From the NCBI RefSeq assembly GCF_001010415.1, contig NZ_JPLE01000007.1, positions 1 to 64,000 on the forward strand: a DNA stretch of 64,000 bases. The letters run 5' to 3'. The stretch's first letter is position 1. Every line of letters starts with the position of its first letter. The position numbers were made by a program, and so were the translations under genes. This document shows positions 17,465 to 27,672 of this stretch, piece by piece. Under the pieces are notes generated by a model. It did no database searches and had not been told where the DNA came from. It was given only the letters and a program-made list of their open reading frames with translations. Origin of the DNA: Xanthomonas pisi DSM 18956 (lineage in GTDB: Bacteria > Pseudomonadota > Gammaproteobacteria > Xanthomonadales > Xanthomonadaceae).

Positions 17465-18238
17465 CTACGCAGTCCGGTCTTCCTGAATTTCCAGCCGTCT
17501 CTCGCCCTGGAAGATCCCGTTCGGTCCGAAGCGGCGTTCGTGGATGAAGCCGCTGCCCTGGTGGTCCACCGCGACGATGGTGCTGGCGCGGGTTCCATAG
17601 CTGGCGCCGGTGATGAAGGCAGCCGAGAGCAGGCGTTCGGTGGCCTGGTCCACGCCGGTGTCAGGCAGGGCGTCGTCGGGAGCGACGGCCGGGTTGGCCA
17701 AGGCGGTCCACAAGGGGTGCAGGTCTTCGGCACCTGCGGCGCACCACTCGTGCAGGGCCGTAGTCAGTGCAGCGGTCTTGGGCCACGGGGCATCCAGCGG
17801 GCCATTGGACATACCGTGGATGCCGGGAGCCAGGGCGCGGGCCAACGGCGGGTGATTGCTGAGGTGCTCGCAGCGCTCGGCGTCGCACAGCAACAGGTTG
17901 AACGGTGGGAAGGCGTGTGCGGCGGCGGCCAGTTCCCGGGCATAGGCGGCAGCGTCGGCACTGCCGGATAGGTAGTCGGCGATCAGATGCCCACGCGAGC
18001 GCCCGGACATGGTGGCCAGCGGGTCGCGCACGTTGGTGACCACGGCCACACGGCCGTTGCCGCCCAGCCCGACCCAGCTCCCGCCCGAGCGCAGGTCGCG
18101 CCCGGCCAGCACGGTATCGGCAGGCGCCCCCCACTGCGCGAGCGGTGCGGTGGGGCGTTCGTGGAACTCATCGCGGTTGCCGGCCAGCAGCAGGCGCCAG
18201 CGCGGGTGGGTTTTCCAGGCAAGAGCGACCAGGCACAT
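17465..18238 (-). CDS. NRDE family protein (TANGO2-like)
   Basis: A 257-residue protein opening MCLVALAWKTHPRWRLLLAG followed at once by the family signature NRDEFH. The NRDE/TANGO2 family occurs from bacteria to animals; the human member is linked to lipid and haem metabolism, but the bacterial function is not established. The N-terminal Cys2 could act as a nucleophile, as in Ntn hydrolases, which is an inference. Length fits bacterial members. It is a single-gene unit, divergent from mraZ, and its 3' end abuts the tandem repeat array. Confidence 0.9.
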   Translation of the reverse strand: MCLVALAWKTHPRWRLLLAGNRDEFHERPTAPLAQWGAPADTVLAGRDLRSGGSWVGLGGNGRVAVVTNVRDPLATMSGRSRGHLIADYLSGSADAAAYARELAAAAHAFPPFNLLLCDAERCEHLSNHPPLARALAPGIHGMSNGPLDAPWPKTAALTTALHEWCAAGAEDLHPLWTALANPAVAPDDALPDTGVDQATERLLSAAFITGASYGTRASTIVAVDHQGSGFIHERRFGPNGIFQGERRLEIQEDRTA

Positions 18239-18453
18239 GCCCTCGATTGTCGCCCGTTTGCGCAGTGGCGGGGTGCAGCTGGCGCAGCGTGAAGTGAGAC
18301 GGGGGTCGGGTTTACATGGCCTTCACGGCCCTGAATTTTCGTTCAATCTCAAAATCTGAGGCGAAACAGCAACTTGTGGATAAGCTTTGAACAAGTCTCT
18401 AAAGAGTGCTGCAACTCATTGATGCGACTGGCGATTTGTGATCTTGAAAACTG

Positions 18454-18481
18454 TTGACAACCTTTGACGCGCTGCTAAGGT
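18454..18481 (+). promoter_or_regulatory. Candidate promoter of the dcw cluster (PmraZ)
   Basis: A consensus -35 TTGACA (18454-18459) and a -10-like TAAGGT (18476-18481) are separated by 16 bp in an AT-richer stretch about 80 bp upstream of mraZ. The position and the neighbouring MraZ-type repeats support it as the main cluster promoter. Confidence 0.55.
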
Positions 18482-18525
18482 GGGCATCGGAGGGAAAACC
18501 AGGTGTTTTGTGGTTTTTCGTGGTT
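18480..18525 (+). promoter_or_regulatory. MraZ operator-like direct repeats
   Basis: GTGG-type repeats lie in exact 10-bp phase: GTGGGC at 18480, GAGGGA at 18490, GTGGTT at 18510 and GTGGTT at 18520. MraZ autorepresses its operon in E. coli by binding GTGG-type direct repeats of 10-bp period. Here the first repeat overlaps the -10, so the same repression can be inferred. The slot at 18500 is degenerate. Confidence 0.6.
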
Positions 18526-18561
18526 CAATGATCCCCCAGCGGGTATTCGAGGTTGCATTCG

Positions 18562-19008
18562 GTGTTTCAGGGCGAGACTGCCATCACGGTGGACGACAAG
18601 GGGCGCATGGCGGTACCAACCGCGTATCGCGACCTGGTCGCGCGTGTGAGTGCCAACCGCCTTGTGCTCACCTACAACCCGTTCGAAGCCGGTTGCCTGT
18701 GGCTGTATGCGGAGAAGGAGTGGGAGCGGGTGCGCGACGATGTGATGTCCAAGCCCAACACCCAGCGCGTGGTCCGCACGCTGCAGCAAAAACTGGTGGG
18801 TTCGTCCGCCGTGCTGGAGCTGGACGGCAATGGCCGTCTGAGCATTCCGGCCAGCCACCGCAACGCGGTCGGCATCGAGAAGAAGGCCGTGCTGCTCGGC
18901 ATGGGCGACAAATTCGAACTCTGGAGCGAGCAGGCACATCGCGCACTGATCCAGCAGACATTGTCTGACGGGGATCTGGGCGATGAATTGCTCGATCTCA
19001 GGTTGTGA
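18562..19008 (+). CDS. mraZ: MraZ, transcriptional repressor of the division and cell wall cluster
   Basis: A 148-residue double SpoVT/AbrB-like protein: the first repeat carries [13 protein letters not shown] (residues about 12-24), the second [13 protein letters not shown] (near 93-105). It forms ring-shaped oligomers that bind the promoter repeats listed above. The start chosen is the GTG at 18562, giving [10 protein letters not shown] as expected for the family; a TTG three codons upstream is also in frame. The stop overlaps the GTG start of rsmH. Confidence 0.95.
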   Translation: MFQGETAITVDDKGRMAVPTAYRDLVARVSANRLVLTYNPFEAGCLWLYAEKEWERVRDDVMSKPNTQRVVRTLQQKLVGSSAVLELDGNGRLSIPASHRNAVGIEKKAVLLGMGDKFELWSEQAHRALIQQTLSDGDLGDELLDLRL

Positions 19009-20066
19009 GCCGGGGTGCCCGGATGCGCGGTGAAGCGCAGCCCGGTCACCCGGTGTCGCAGCCGCCGGCGGCCCATGTGCCGGTGCTGTACACGCAGGTT
19101 CTGGATGGCCTGCAGGTGACCGAAGGCGGAACCTATCTCGATGGCACGTTCGGGCGTGGCGGACACGCACGCGGCGTGCTGCAACACCTCGGCCCGGGAG
19201 GTCGACTGCTGGTGATGGACAAGGACCCTGAAGCGATCGCGGTGGCCGAACAAACGTTCGGTGGCGATGCGCGCGTGTCCATCCATCGCGGCAGTTTCGC
19301 CGGGCTCGGCCAGGTGGTCGCCGCTGCCACCGTCGACGGCATCCTGCTGGATCTGGGCGTGTCCTCGCCGCAGCTGGACGTGGCCGGTCGCGGTTTCAGC
19401 TTCGGCAAGGACGGCCCGCTGGACATGCGCATGGACCCGGACGCCGGCCAGAGCGCGGCCGAGTGGCTGGCGCATGCCAGCGACCGCGAGATCGCCGATG
19501 TGCTGTGGACCTATGGCGAAGAGCGCCAGAGCCGCCGTATCGCACGCGCCATCGTGGCACGCCGCGCCGAGCAGCCGTTGCTGCGCACCGCGCAACTGGC
19601 CGAGCTGATCGCCTCGGTGATGCCGCGCGGCGACAGCAAGACTCATCCGGCCACACGCAGCTTTCAGGCGATCCGCATCTACATCAATCGCGAATTGGAC
19701 GATCTGGAAGCCGGGCTGGATGCGGCGTTGGCCGCGCTCAAGCCCGGCGGCCGCCTGGCGGTGATCAGCTTCCATTCGCTGGAAGACCGCATCGTCAAAC
19801 AATTCATGGCCCGCTACGCCAAGGCCCCGCCGAGCAACCGCCGCCTGCCCGAAGCGCAGCCGTTCGTGCCGACGCTGCAGCTGATCAGCGGTGCGATCAA
19901 GGCCGACGATGCCGAGTTGAACGTCAACCCCCGCGCCCGCAGCGCGGTGTTGCGGGTGGCTGAGAAGCTGGGATTGGGGATTCGGGATTCGGGATTGGAA
20001 AAGCGCTCTGAGCGAATCCCGAATCCCGAATCCCCAATCCCGGCGTCTCAAGGAGACGCCCAATGA
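19005..20066 (+). CDS. rsmH: RsmH, 16S rRNA N4-methyltransferase (C1402)
   Basis: A SAM-dependent methyltransferase that modifies N4 of C1402, the same nucleotide RsmI methylates on the ribose. Motifs: [13 protein letters not shown], the SAM site [30 protein letters not shown] and the C-terminal [14 protein letters not shown]. The GTG at 19005 overlaps the mraZ stop; an ATG at 19023 is the alternative. At 353 residues it is about 40 longer than E. coli RsmH. Its last 30 or so residues (GLGIRDSG ... [12 protein letters not shown]) are encoded by repeat copy 2, and the frame ends overlapping the ftsL ATG. Confidence 0.96.
   Translation: MSRGARMRGEAQPGHPVSQPPAAHVPVLYTQVLDGLQVTEGGTYLDGTFGRGGHARGVLQHLGPGGRLLVMDKDPEAIAVAEQTFGGDARVSIHRGSFAGLGQVVAAATVDGILLDLGVSSPQLDVAGRGFSFGKDGPLDMRMDPDAGQSAAEWLAHASDREIADVLWTYGEERQSRRIARAIVARRAEQPLLRTAQLAELIASVMPRGDSKTHPATRSFQAIRIYINRELDDLEAGLDAALAALKPGGRLAVISFHSLEDRIVKQFMARYAKAPPSNRRLPEAQPFVPTLQLISGAIKADDAELNVNPRARSAVLRVAEKLGLGIRDSGLEKRSERIPNPESPIPASQGDAQ
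19968..20046 (+). repeat. GGGATT/AATCCC paired-arm element, copy 2 (rsmH/ftsL junction)
   Basis: Left arm GGGATTGGGGATTCGGGATT... (about 19971-19998) and right arm CGAATCCCGAATCCCGAATC... ending AATCCCGGCG (about 20021-20045) are near-perfect complements around a short spacer. The whole element lies inside the rsmH reading frame. Confidence 0.85.
20042..20060 (+). promoter_or_regulatory. Perfect hairpin containing the ftsL Shine-Dalgarno sequence
   Basis: GGCGTCTC (20042-20049) pairs with GAGACGCC (20053-20060) around an AAG loop. The ribosome binding sequence AAGGAG spans the loop and 3' arm, 8 bp before the ftsL ATG at 20063. The upstream rsmH frame reads through it, so a translating ribosome would open it. 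Sequestration is inferred from base pairing. Confidence 0.7.
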
Positions 20067-20326
20067 GCCGCCTGCTGCTGATCGTGCTGCTTGCCTGCAG
20101 CATCGCCTCGGCGATCGGGGTGGTGTACATGCGCCACATGCATCGCAAGTTGTTCGTGCAGTTGTCCAAGCTCGAACACACGCGTGACGAGTTGAATATC
20201 GAATTCGGCCGGCTGCAGCTGGAGCAGGCCACCTGGGCCGAAAGCAACCGGGTCGATCAGGTCGCGCGTGCGCGCATCGGGATGAAGTTCCCGGAGACCA
20301 ACGACATCGTGGTGGTGCGCCCATGA
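20063..20326 (+). CDS. ftsL: FtsL, divisome membrane protein
   Basis: An 87-residue bitopic protein with one membrane helix at residues 3-22 and a periplasmic leucine-zipper-like coiled coil ([27 protein letters not shown]). FtsL joins FtsB and FtsQ to activate FtsWI septal synthesis. The ATG overlaps the rsmH stop (ATGA), and its ribosome binding site lies in the hairpin listed above. Identification rests on size, topology, the conserved [11 protein letters not shown] tail region and position between rsmH and ftsI. Confidence 0.95.
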   Translation: MSRLLLIVLLACSIASAIGVVYMRHMHRKLFVQLSKLEHTRDELNIEFGRLQLEQATWAESNRVDQVARARIGMKFPETNDIVVVRP

Positions 20327-20381
20327 CAAAGCAGCAGCACAGCCACTTTGTACGGTGCAGCTGTGCACCGGGAGGTGTGTG

Positions 20382-22244
20382 GTGAAGGCCGGCCGCAACC
20401 GCCCCCGCAGCAACTTCAATCTCCGTGGTCGCCTGACCCTGGTCGGCATCGCGCTGGGCCTGTGCTCGGTGACGCTGATCGGCCGGGCGGCGTTCGTGCA
20501 GCTGGTCAATCGCGATTTCTACCAGCGCCAGGGCGAAGCGCGTTATCTGCGCGAGCTGCCGATCGCGACCTCGCGCGGCATGATCACCGACCGCAACGGC
20601 GAGCCGCTGGCAGTGTCCACGCCGGTGGAATCGATCTGGGTCAATCCGCAGGAACTGTTGCGCAACCCCGACCGCATTGCCGAGCTGGCCAAGGCGCTCG
20701 GCCAGCCGCTGGACGAGTTGAACGCCAGGCTGGCGCAGAAGGCCGGCAAGGAATTCATGTACCTGCAGCGCCGGATCAACCCGGACAAGGCGCATGCCAT
20801 TGTCGATCTGAAGATCCCCGGCGTGTTCTCGCAGCGCGAGTTCCGTCGCTTCTATCCGCAAGGCGAAGCGATGGCCCATGTGCTGGGATTCACCAATATC
20901 GACGACCGCGGCCAGGAAGGGCTGGAGCTGGCCTTCGACGAATGGCTGCGCGGCAAGCCCGGCTCCAAGAAGGTGGTGCGCGATGCGCGCGGCGCCATCG
21001 TGGAGAGCGTGGACCTGGTGCGTCCGGCGCAGCCGGGCAAGGACCTGACGCTGAGCATCGACCGTCGCATCCAGTTCCTTGCCTACAAGGAACTGCGCAA
21101 CGCGCTGGTGGAAAACAACGCGGCCGGCGGGTCGATGGTGGTGATGGACGTGGCCACCGGCGAAGTGCTGGCGATGGTCAACCTGCCCACCTACAACCCC
21201 AATTCGGTCACCGGCATCAATCCGTCGGCACGACGCAATCGCGCCGTCACCGATCTGGTCGAGCCGGGGTCGACGATGAAGCCGCTGACCGTGGCCACCG
21301 CGCTGACCGCCGGCGTGGTGACCAAGGACACCGTCATCGATACCAACCCCGGTTACATGTCGGTGGGACGCTTCACCATTCGCGATGTGCCGCGCAACAA
21401 CGGCGTCCTCAACGTCACCGGCGTGATCACCCGCAGCTCCAACATCGGCGCGGCCAAGATCGCGGCCAAGGTGCCGGACCAGACCTTCTATCAGTCGATC
21501 CGCAACTTCGGTTACGGCAGTGCGCCGCACAGCGGGTTTCCTGGCGAATCGGCCGGCGTGGTGTTGCAGCCGGCGCGCTGGAGCGGCCCGTCCAAGACCA
21601 CGATGTCCTACGGCTACGGCCTGTCGGTGACGCCGCTGCAGATCGCGCAGGCGTACGCCACGCTGGGCAACGGCGGCAAGCTGACGCCGCCGACCTTCGT
21701 GCGTGGCCAGCACAACGAGACCCGTCAGGTGATCACCCCCGAGGTGGCGCGCCAGGTCATCGACATGATGGAGACCGTGGTCACCCAGGGCGGCGCCAAG
21801 GGCGCGGCGATCCTGGGCTATCACGTGGCCGGCAAGACCGGTACCGCGCGCAAGAACGGCGCCAACGGCTACGAGCGCGGGCATTACAACGCGCTGTTCG
21901 CCGGTCTGGTGCCGGCGACGCGGCCGCGCTTTGCCACCGTCATCGTCATCAACGATCCGCAGGGCAAGGTGTATTACGGCGGCCTGGTGTCGGCGCCGGT
22001 CTTCCACAAGGTGATGGAAGGCGCGCTGCGATTGATGGACGTGCCGCCGGACGACATCCAGTCGTGGCTGGCCGCGCAGGCCGCCGGCAAGACCGGGCAA
22101 CCGATCGTCAAGCCGCAGCCGGCCGATCTGGATCCGGCCTTGGTGCCGGACCCGGTGGACGAAGTATCGGCCGGCATTCCGACCGCCATCGCACCGCCGC
22201 CTGCACCTGCGCAGCCTGCCCCGTTGCAGGAGAGCCGTCAGTGA
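20382..22244 (+). CDS. ftsI: FtsI (PBP3), septal peptidoglycan transpeptidase
   Basis: A 620-residue class B penicillin-binding protein with a short cytoplasmic basic tail, one membrane helix (about 18-40), a dimerisation/pedestal domain and the transpeptidase domain. Catalytic motifs: STMK with Ser297, SSN (352-354) and KTGT (Lys485 first). It cross-links septal peptidoglycan together with FtsW. The start is the GTG at 20382, 6 bp after a good GGAGG; an in-frame GTG at 20379 is too close to that site. The stop overlaps the GTG of murE. Confidence 0.97.
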   Translation: MKAGRNRPRSNFNLRGRLTLVGIALGLCSVTLIGRAAFVQLVNRDFYQRQGEARYLRELPIATSRGMITDRNGEPLAVSTPVESIWVNPQELLRNPDRIAELAKALGQPLDELNARLAQKAGKEFMYLQRRINPDKAHAIVDLKIPGVFSQREFRRFYPQGEAMAHVLGFTNIDDRGQEGLELAFDEWLRGKPGSKKVVRDARGAIVESVDLVRPAQPGKDLTLSIDRRIQFLAYKELRNALVENNAAGGSMVVMDVATGEVLAMVNLPTYNPNSVTGINPSARRNRAVTDLVEPGSTMKPLTVATALTAGVVTKDTVIDTNPGYMSVGRFTIRDVPRNNGVLNVTGVITRSSNIGAAKIAAKVPDQTFYQSIRNFGYGSAPHSGFPGESAGVVLQPARWSGPSKTTMSYGYGLSVTPLQIAQAYATLGNGGKLTPPTFVRGQHNETRQVITPEVARQVIDMMETVVTQGGAKGAAILGYHVAGKTGTARKNGANGYERGHYNALFAGLVPATRPRFATVIVINDPQGKVYYGGLVSAPVFHKVMEGALRLMDVPPDDIQSWLAAQAAGKTGQPIVKPQPADLDPALVPDPVDEVSAGIPTAIAPPPAPAQPAPLQESRQ

Positions 22245-23728
22245 GCCGCACCATGCCGCTGTCGCAGCTGTTGCCGGAGCTGACGCTCGCGCACGATGTG
22301 CAGGTGTCCGGCCTGGTGATGGACAGCCGTGCGGTGCGCCCGGGCGATGCATTCGTGGCGATCGCCGGCTTCGGCGCGCACGGGCTTGGCTTTGTCGAAC
22401 AGGCGCGCGCCAATGGCGCGGCAGTGGTGCTGTTCGAGCCGCCCGCACCGGACGCGTTGCCGGCACCGGCCGACGCCATCGCCGTGCCCGGCCTGCGCGC
22501 GCGGCTCGGCAGCATGGCCGACCAGTTCCACGGTCATCCGTCGCGCACGTTGCAGATGGTGGGCGTCACCGGTACCAACGGCAAGACCTCGACCGTGCAG
22601 CTGCTGGCGCAGGCGCTGACCCTGCTCGGTACGCCCACCGGCACGCTCGGCACGCTGGGCGTGGGTCTGTACGGCGCGACCGTACCGACCGGGTTCACCA
22701 CGCCGCTGGTGCTGCCCACGCATGCATTGCTGGCGCAATTGCGCGACGAAGGCGCGCAGGCCGCGGCGATGGAAGTGAGCTCGCACGCGCTCGATCAGGG
22801 CCGCGTGGATGCGGTGCATTTCGACGTGGCGGTGTTCACCAATCTCACCCGCGATCATCTCGATTACCACGGCGATATGGCGCAGTACGGCGCGGCCAAG
22901 GCCAAGCTGTTCACGCGTGCCGGGTTGCAGGCTGCGGTGGTGAATCTGGACGATGCGTTCGGCCGCACGCTGCTGGCCTCGCTCGACCCTGCGCTGCGCG
23001 CGATCGGGGTCAGTTCGCGCGGGCAGGGTGGCGCCACGGTGCGTGCCGACGCACTGCAGCTGGATCACAACGGCATCAGCTTCGCGCTGCGGATCGATGC
23101 CAGCGTGCACGCCGTGCATTCGCCCTTGCTGGGCCGCTTCAACGTGGACAACCTGCTGGCGGTGGCCGGTGCGTTGCATGCGCTGGACTATGCGCCGGTG
23201 CAGATCGCCCAGGTGCTGGGCCAGCTGCAGCCCATCCACGGCCGCATGAATCGCCTCGGCGGCGCGCACGGCGCACCGCTGGTGGTGATCGACTACGCAC
23301 ACACGCCCGACGCGCTGGAACAGGCGCTGACCAGCCTGCGCTCGCATGCGCAGGACCGGCTGATCTGCGTGTTCGGTTGCGGTGGCGAACGCGACACCGG
23401 CAAGCGCCCGCAGATGGCCGCCATCGCCGAACTCAATGCCGATGTGGCGATCGTCACCGACGACAACCCGCGCGGCGAAGATGGCGACGTCATCGTTGCC
23501 GATATCGTGCGCGGCTTTGCGCGCCCGGATGCTGCCATCGTGCAGCGCGACCGCGCCGCGGCGATCCATCAGGCCATCGCCATGGCCAGCGCGTCGGATA
23601 TCGTGCTGATCGCCGGCAAGGGCCACGAGGCGTACCAGGAAGTCGCCGGCGTGCAGCATGCGTTCGACGATGCAGCGGTGGCGGCGCAGGCCTTGCTGCC
23701 GCGCACCGTGCTGGGAGTGCGCGCATGA
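22241..23728 (+). CDS. murE: MurE, UDP-MurNAc-L-Ala-D-Glu:meso-diaminopimelate ligase
   Basis: A 495-residue cytoplasmic Mur ligase that adds meso-diaminopimelate to the peptidoglycan precursor. ATP loop GTNGKTS (111-117), substrate region [12 protein letters not shown], and DNPR (408-411), the motif that marks meso-DAP rather than lysine specificity. The start is the GTG at 22241 overlapping the ftsI stop; an ATG four codons on is possible. It overlaps murF by 4 bp. Confidence 0.97.
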   Translation: MSRTMPLSQLLPELTLAHDVQVSGLVMDSRAVRPGDAFVAIAGFGAHGLGFVEQARANGAAVVLFEPPAPDALPAPADAIAVPGLRARLGSMADQFHGHPSRTLQMVGVTGTNGKTSTVQLLAQALTLLGTPTGTLGTLGVGLYGATVPTGFTTPLVLPTHALLAQLRDEGAQAAAMEVSSHALDQGRVDAVHFDVAVFTNLTRDHLDYHGDMAQYGAAKAKLFTRAGLQAAVVNLDDAFGRTLLASLDPALRAIGVSSRGQGGATVRADALQLDHNGISFALRIDASVHAVHSPLLGRFNVDNLLAVAGALHALDYAPVQIAQVLGQLQPIHGRMNRLGGAHGAPLVVIDYAHTPDALEQALTSLRSHAQDRLICVFGCGGERDTGKRPQMAAIAELNADVAIVTDDNPRGEDGDVIVADIVRGFARPDAAIVQRDRAAAIHQAIAMASASDIVLIAGKGHEAYQEVAGVQHAFDDAAVAAQALLPRTVLGVRA

Positions 23729-25207
23729 AGCTCACCCCGTTGTCGTTGATGGCGCATTGGGCCGGCGGCGAGCTGCACGGTGACGATGCCATGATCGATG
23801 CGGTCGGCAACGATACGCGCACGTTGTCCCACGGCAGCCTGTATGTGGCGCTGCGCGGCGAGCGTTTCGATGGGCACGACTTCGCTGCCGATGCACTTGC
23901 GCAGGGCGCCAGCGGTTTGCTGGTGGAGCGCCTGCTGCCGACCTTGAGCGTGCCGCAGGTGCTGGTGCACGACACCGAGCTGGCGCTGGCGCGCATTGCC
24001 GCCGGCATGCAGCGCGATCGTGCCACCCGCGTGATCGCCTTGACCGGCTCCAATGGCAAGACCAGCGTCAAGGCGCTGCTGCTGGCCATCCTGACCGAAG
24101 CAGGGCGGGTCGACGGTACGACCGTCTACGCCACCCCGGGCAACCGCAACAACGAAATCGGCTTGCCGCTGGCGGTGATCGCCGCGCCCGACGATGCGGA
24201 TGTCGCGATCTACGAAATGGGTGCCGGCAAGCCGGGCGACATCGCCTACCTCACCGACATCGCGCGGCAGCAGGTTGCGCTGGTCAACAACATCGCGCCG
24301 GCGCATCTGGAGCGCCTGGGCAGCCTGCTCGGCGTCGCACGGACCAAGGGGGCGATCTACACCGCGCTGCCGTCCGATGGCGTGGCGGTGATCAATGCCG
24401 ACGATGCCTTCGGCGCCTGGTTCGAGCAGCAACTTCAGGCGCAGCCGGTGCAGGGCCGTCGCGTGCTGCGCTATGGCTTGCAGGCCAGCGCCGACATCCG
24501 TGCACGTCAGCTGCGACTGCAGGCCGATGGCGCACAGTTCACCTTGGTGACACCGCAGGGCGAGGCGCAGATTGCGCTGCCCTTGCCGGGTCGCCACAAC
24601 GTCCTCAACGCATTGGCTGCCGCCGGATTGGCGCTGGGCGCGGGGATCGCGCTGCCGATCATTGCCGCCGGCCTGGCACAGGCGCGGGCAGTGGCCGGCC
24701 GGCAGATCGCCCATCGCCTGCCCGGTGGCGCAGTGCTGATCGACGACAGCTACAACGCCAACCCCGGCTCGCTGGATGCGGCCATCGATGCACTGGCCGC
24801 CGCGCCGGGCGATGGCTGGCTGGTGCTGGGCGACATGCGCGAACTCGGCCCCGAAGGCGCAGCGCTGCACGCCGCTGCCGGACGTCGCGCACGCGCGGCC
24901 AGGCTGCAGCGCCTGTACGCACTGGGCGAACTCAGTGCCGCGGCCGCGCAGGCGTTCGGCGAGGGCGGTCGCGTGTTTGCCACCCATGCCGCATTGGCGA
25001 CGGCATTGCAGGCGGATCTGGCGCAGGTCGCCACGTCGCAGACTCAAACGCAGGAATCTTCTTTGATGCACGAACACACCGGTGCGGCGGCGCAGACTGT
25101 CGCCACCACCGCGCAATTTCCGCCCACGCTGCTGGTCAAAGGCTCCCGCGGCAGCGCCATGGACCGCATCGTCACCGCGTTGCTCGCACCGGCGGAGGGC
25201 GCATCCC

Positions 25208-25218
<11 letters not shown>
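23725..25218 (+). CDS. murF: MurF, UDP-MurNAc-tripeptide:D-Ala-D-Ala ligase
   Basis: A 497-residue Mur ligase that attaches D-Ala-D-Ala to complete the pentapeptide. ATP loop GSNGKTS (108-114), [14 protein letters not shown], and the C-terminal [15 protein letters not shown] are all present. An extra low-complexity stretch near residues 430-460 ([20 protein letters not shown]) separates the C-terminal [12 protein letters not shown] and is longer than in E. coli (452 residues total). It overlaps murE by 4 bp and mraY by 11 bp. Confidence 0.97.
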
Positions 25219-26292
<1,074 letters not shown>

Positions 26293-26293
<1 letters not shown>

Positions 26294-27672
26294 TGAACGA
26301 CATGTCCCGCCAGGCCACACGACTGGACGCCATCGGCGGCCGTTACGACCCGTGGCTGCTCGGCGCGGCGGTCACGCTCGCCTCGTTGGGCGTGGTGATG
26401 GTGGCGTCCAGTTCGATCGAGCTGGAAGCCAGCCCCTTCTATTACCTGACCCGCCACCTGCTGTTCCTGGGTGTCGGCATCGGGCTGGCGTTCTGGGCGA
26501 TGCGCACCGAGCTCAAGACCATCGAGCAGCACAACCAGATGCTGCTGCTGGCCTGTTTCCTGCTGCTCATCGTGGTGTTCGTGCCTGGCCTGGGCAGCAC
26601 CGTCAATGGCGCCAGGCGCTGGATCAACCTGGGCGTGTCGCGGTTCCAGGTCGTCGAAGCGGTCAAGGTGCTCTACATCATCTGGCTGGCCAGTTACCTG
26701 GTGCGCTTTCGCGACGAGGTCAATGCGACCTGGCAGGCGATGCTCAAGCCGGTGTTCGTGGTCGGCTTTCTGGTGGCGCTGCTGTTGCTGCAGCCGGACT
26801 TCGGCTCGTCGATGCTGCTGTTGAGCGTCACTGCCTGCATGCTGGTGCTCGGTGGCGCCCCGATCGGACGCATCATCCTGCCGATCCTGCTGCTGCTGCC
26901 GGCACTGGTGGCGCTGGTGATCTTCGAGCCGTACCGCATGCGGCGCGTCACCTCCTTCATGGATCCGTGGGTCGATCAGCTCGGCTCGGGGTACCAGCTG
27001 TCCAATGCGCTCATGGCCATCGGCCGTGGCGAGTGGATCGGGGTGGGCCTGGGCGCGTCGGTGCAGAAGCTCAATTACCTGCCGGAAGCGCATACCGACT
27101 TCATTTTCTCGGTGATCGCCGAAGAGCTCGGCTTCATCGGCGTCTGCGGTGTCGTGTCCCTGTATGCGCTGCTGGTCGGCCGTGCGTTCTGGGTGGGCAT
27201 GCGCTGCGTGGAAATGAAGCGTCATTTCTCCGGCTACGTGGCCTTCGGCATTGGGTTGTGGGTGGCGATGCAGAGCTTCGTGTCGATCGGCGTGAACTTG
27301 GGCATCCTGCCGACCAAGGGCCTGACCCTGCCGCTGATTTCCTCCGGCGGTTCGTCGGTGCTGATGACCTGCATGGCGATGGGTCTGCTGCTGCGCGTGT
27401 CCTACGAAATGGATCGTGCCGAGCGCCTGCGCAGCAAGTTGTCGCCGCAGGGTGCGGGCACTGCACCGTCCGAGCCGTCCGAGCCGGTGGTCGAATCCGT
27501 GCCGCCGGCGTATGCAGCTGGGCGCAAGCCGCAGCGCGAGACCGCTGCAGCACCGGCGCCGGTGGCAGCGGCGCCAGCTGCAGCGCCTTCGGTGGCGCCG
27601 GCCTCGGCCATCCTGCGCGGCACCAGCCGGATGCAACCGCGTGTGGAACCGACCTTCGGGAGGATTGCATGA
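26293..27672 (+). CDS. ftsW: FtsW, septal peptidoglycan glycosyltransferase (SEDS family)
   Basis: A 459-residue SEDS protein with about ten membrane helices. It polymerises septal glycan with FtsI. Typical segments: GARRWINLG (about 110), [14 protein letters not shown] (about 170), [18 protein letters not shown], the [18 protein letters not shown] loop and [18 protein letters not shown] cytoplasmic tail of about 85 residues rich in Pro, Ala and Glu follows the last helix. The ATG at 26293 overlaps the mraY stop, and the frame overlaps murG by 4 bp. Confidence 0.97.

Noticed and set aside
16843-17971. Long open frames across the tandem array, some over 350 codons
   Set aside because: They arise because the repeat period is divisible by three and lacks stops; the predicted proteins only repeat the unit in several phases, and one runs antisense into the NRDE gene.
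20348-22240. Upstream half of an 1126-codon plus-strand frame that ends as murE
   Set aside because: Only the murE part has homology; the first 630 codons are an out-of-frame shadow of ftsI.
18672-22466. 1264-codon minus-strand frame antisense to mraZ-ftsI
   Set aside because: It overlaps five well-supported division genes on the other strand and has a low-complexity His/Arg/Gln composition.
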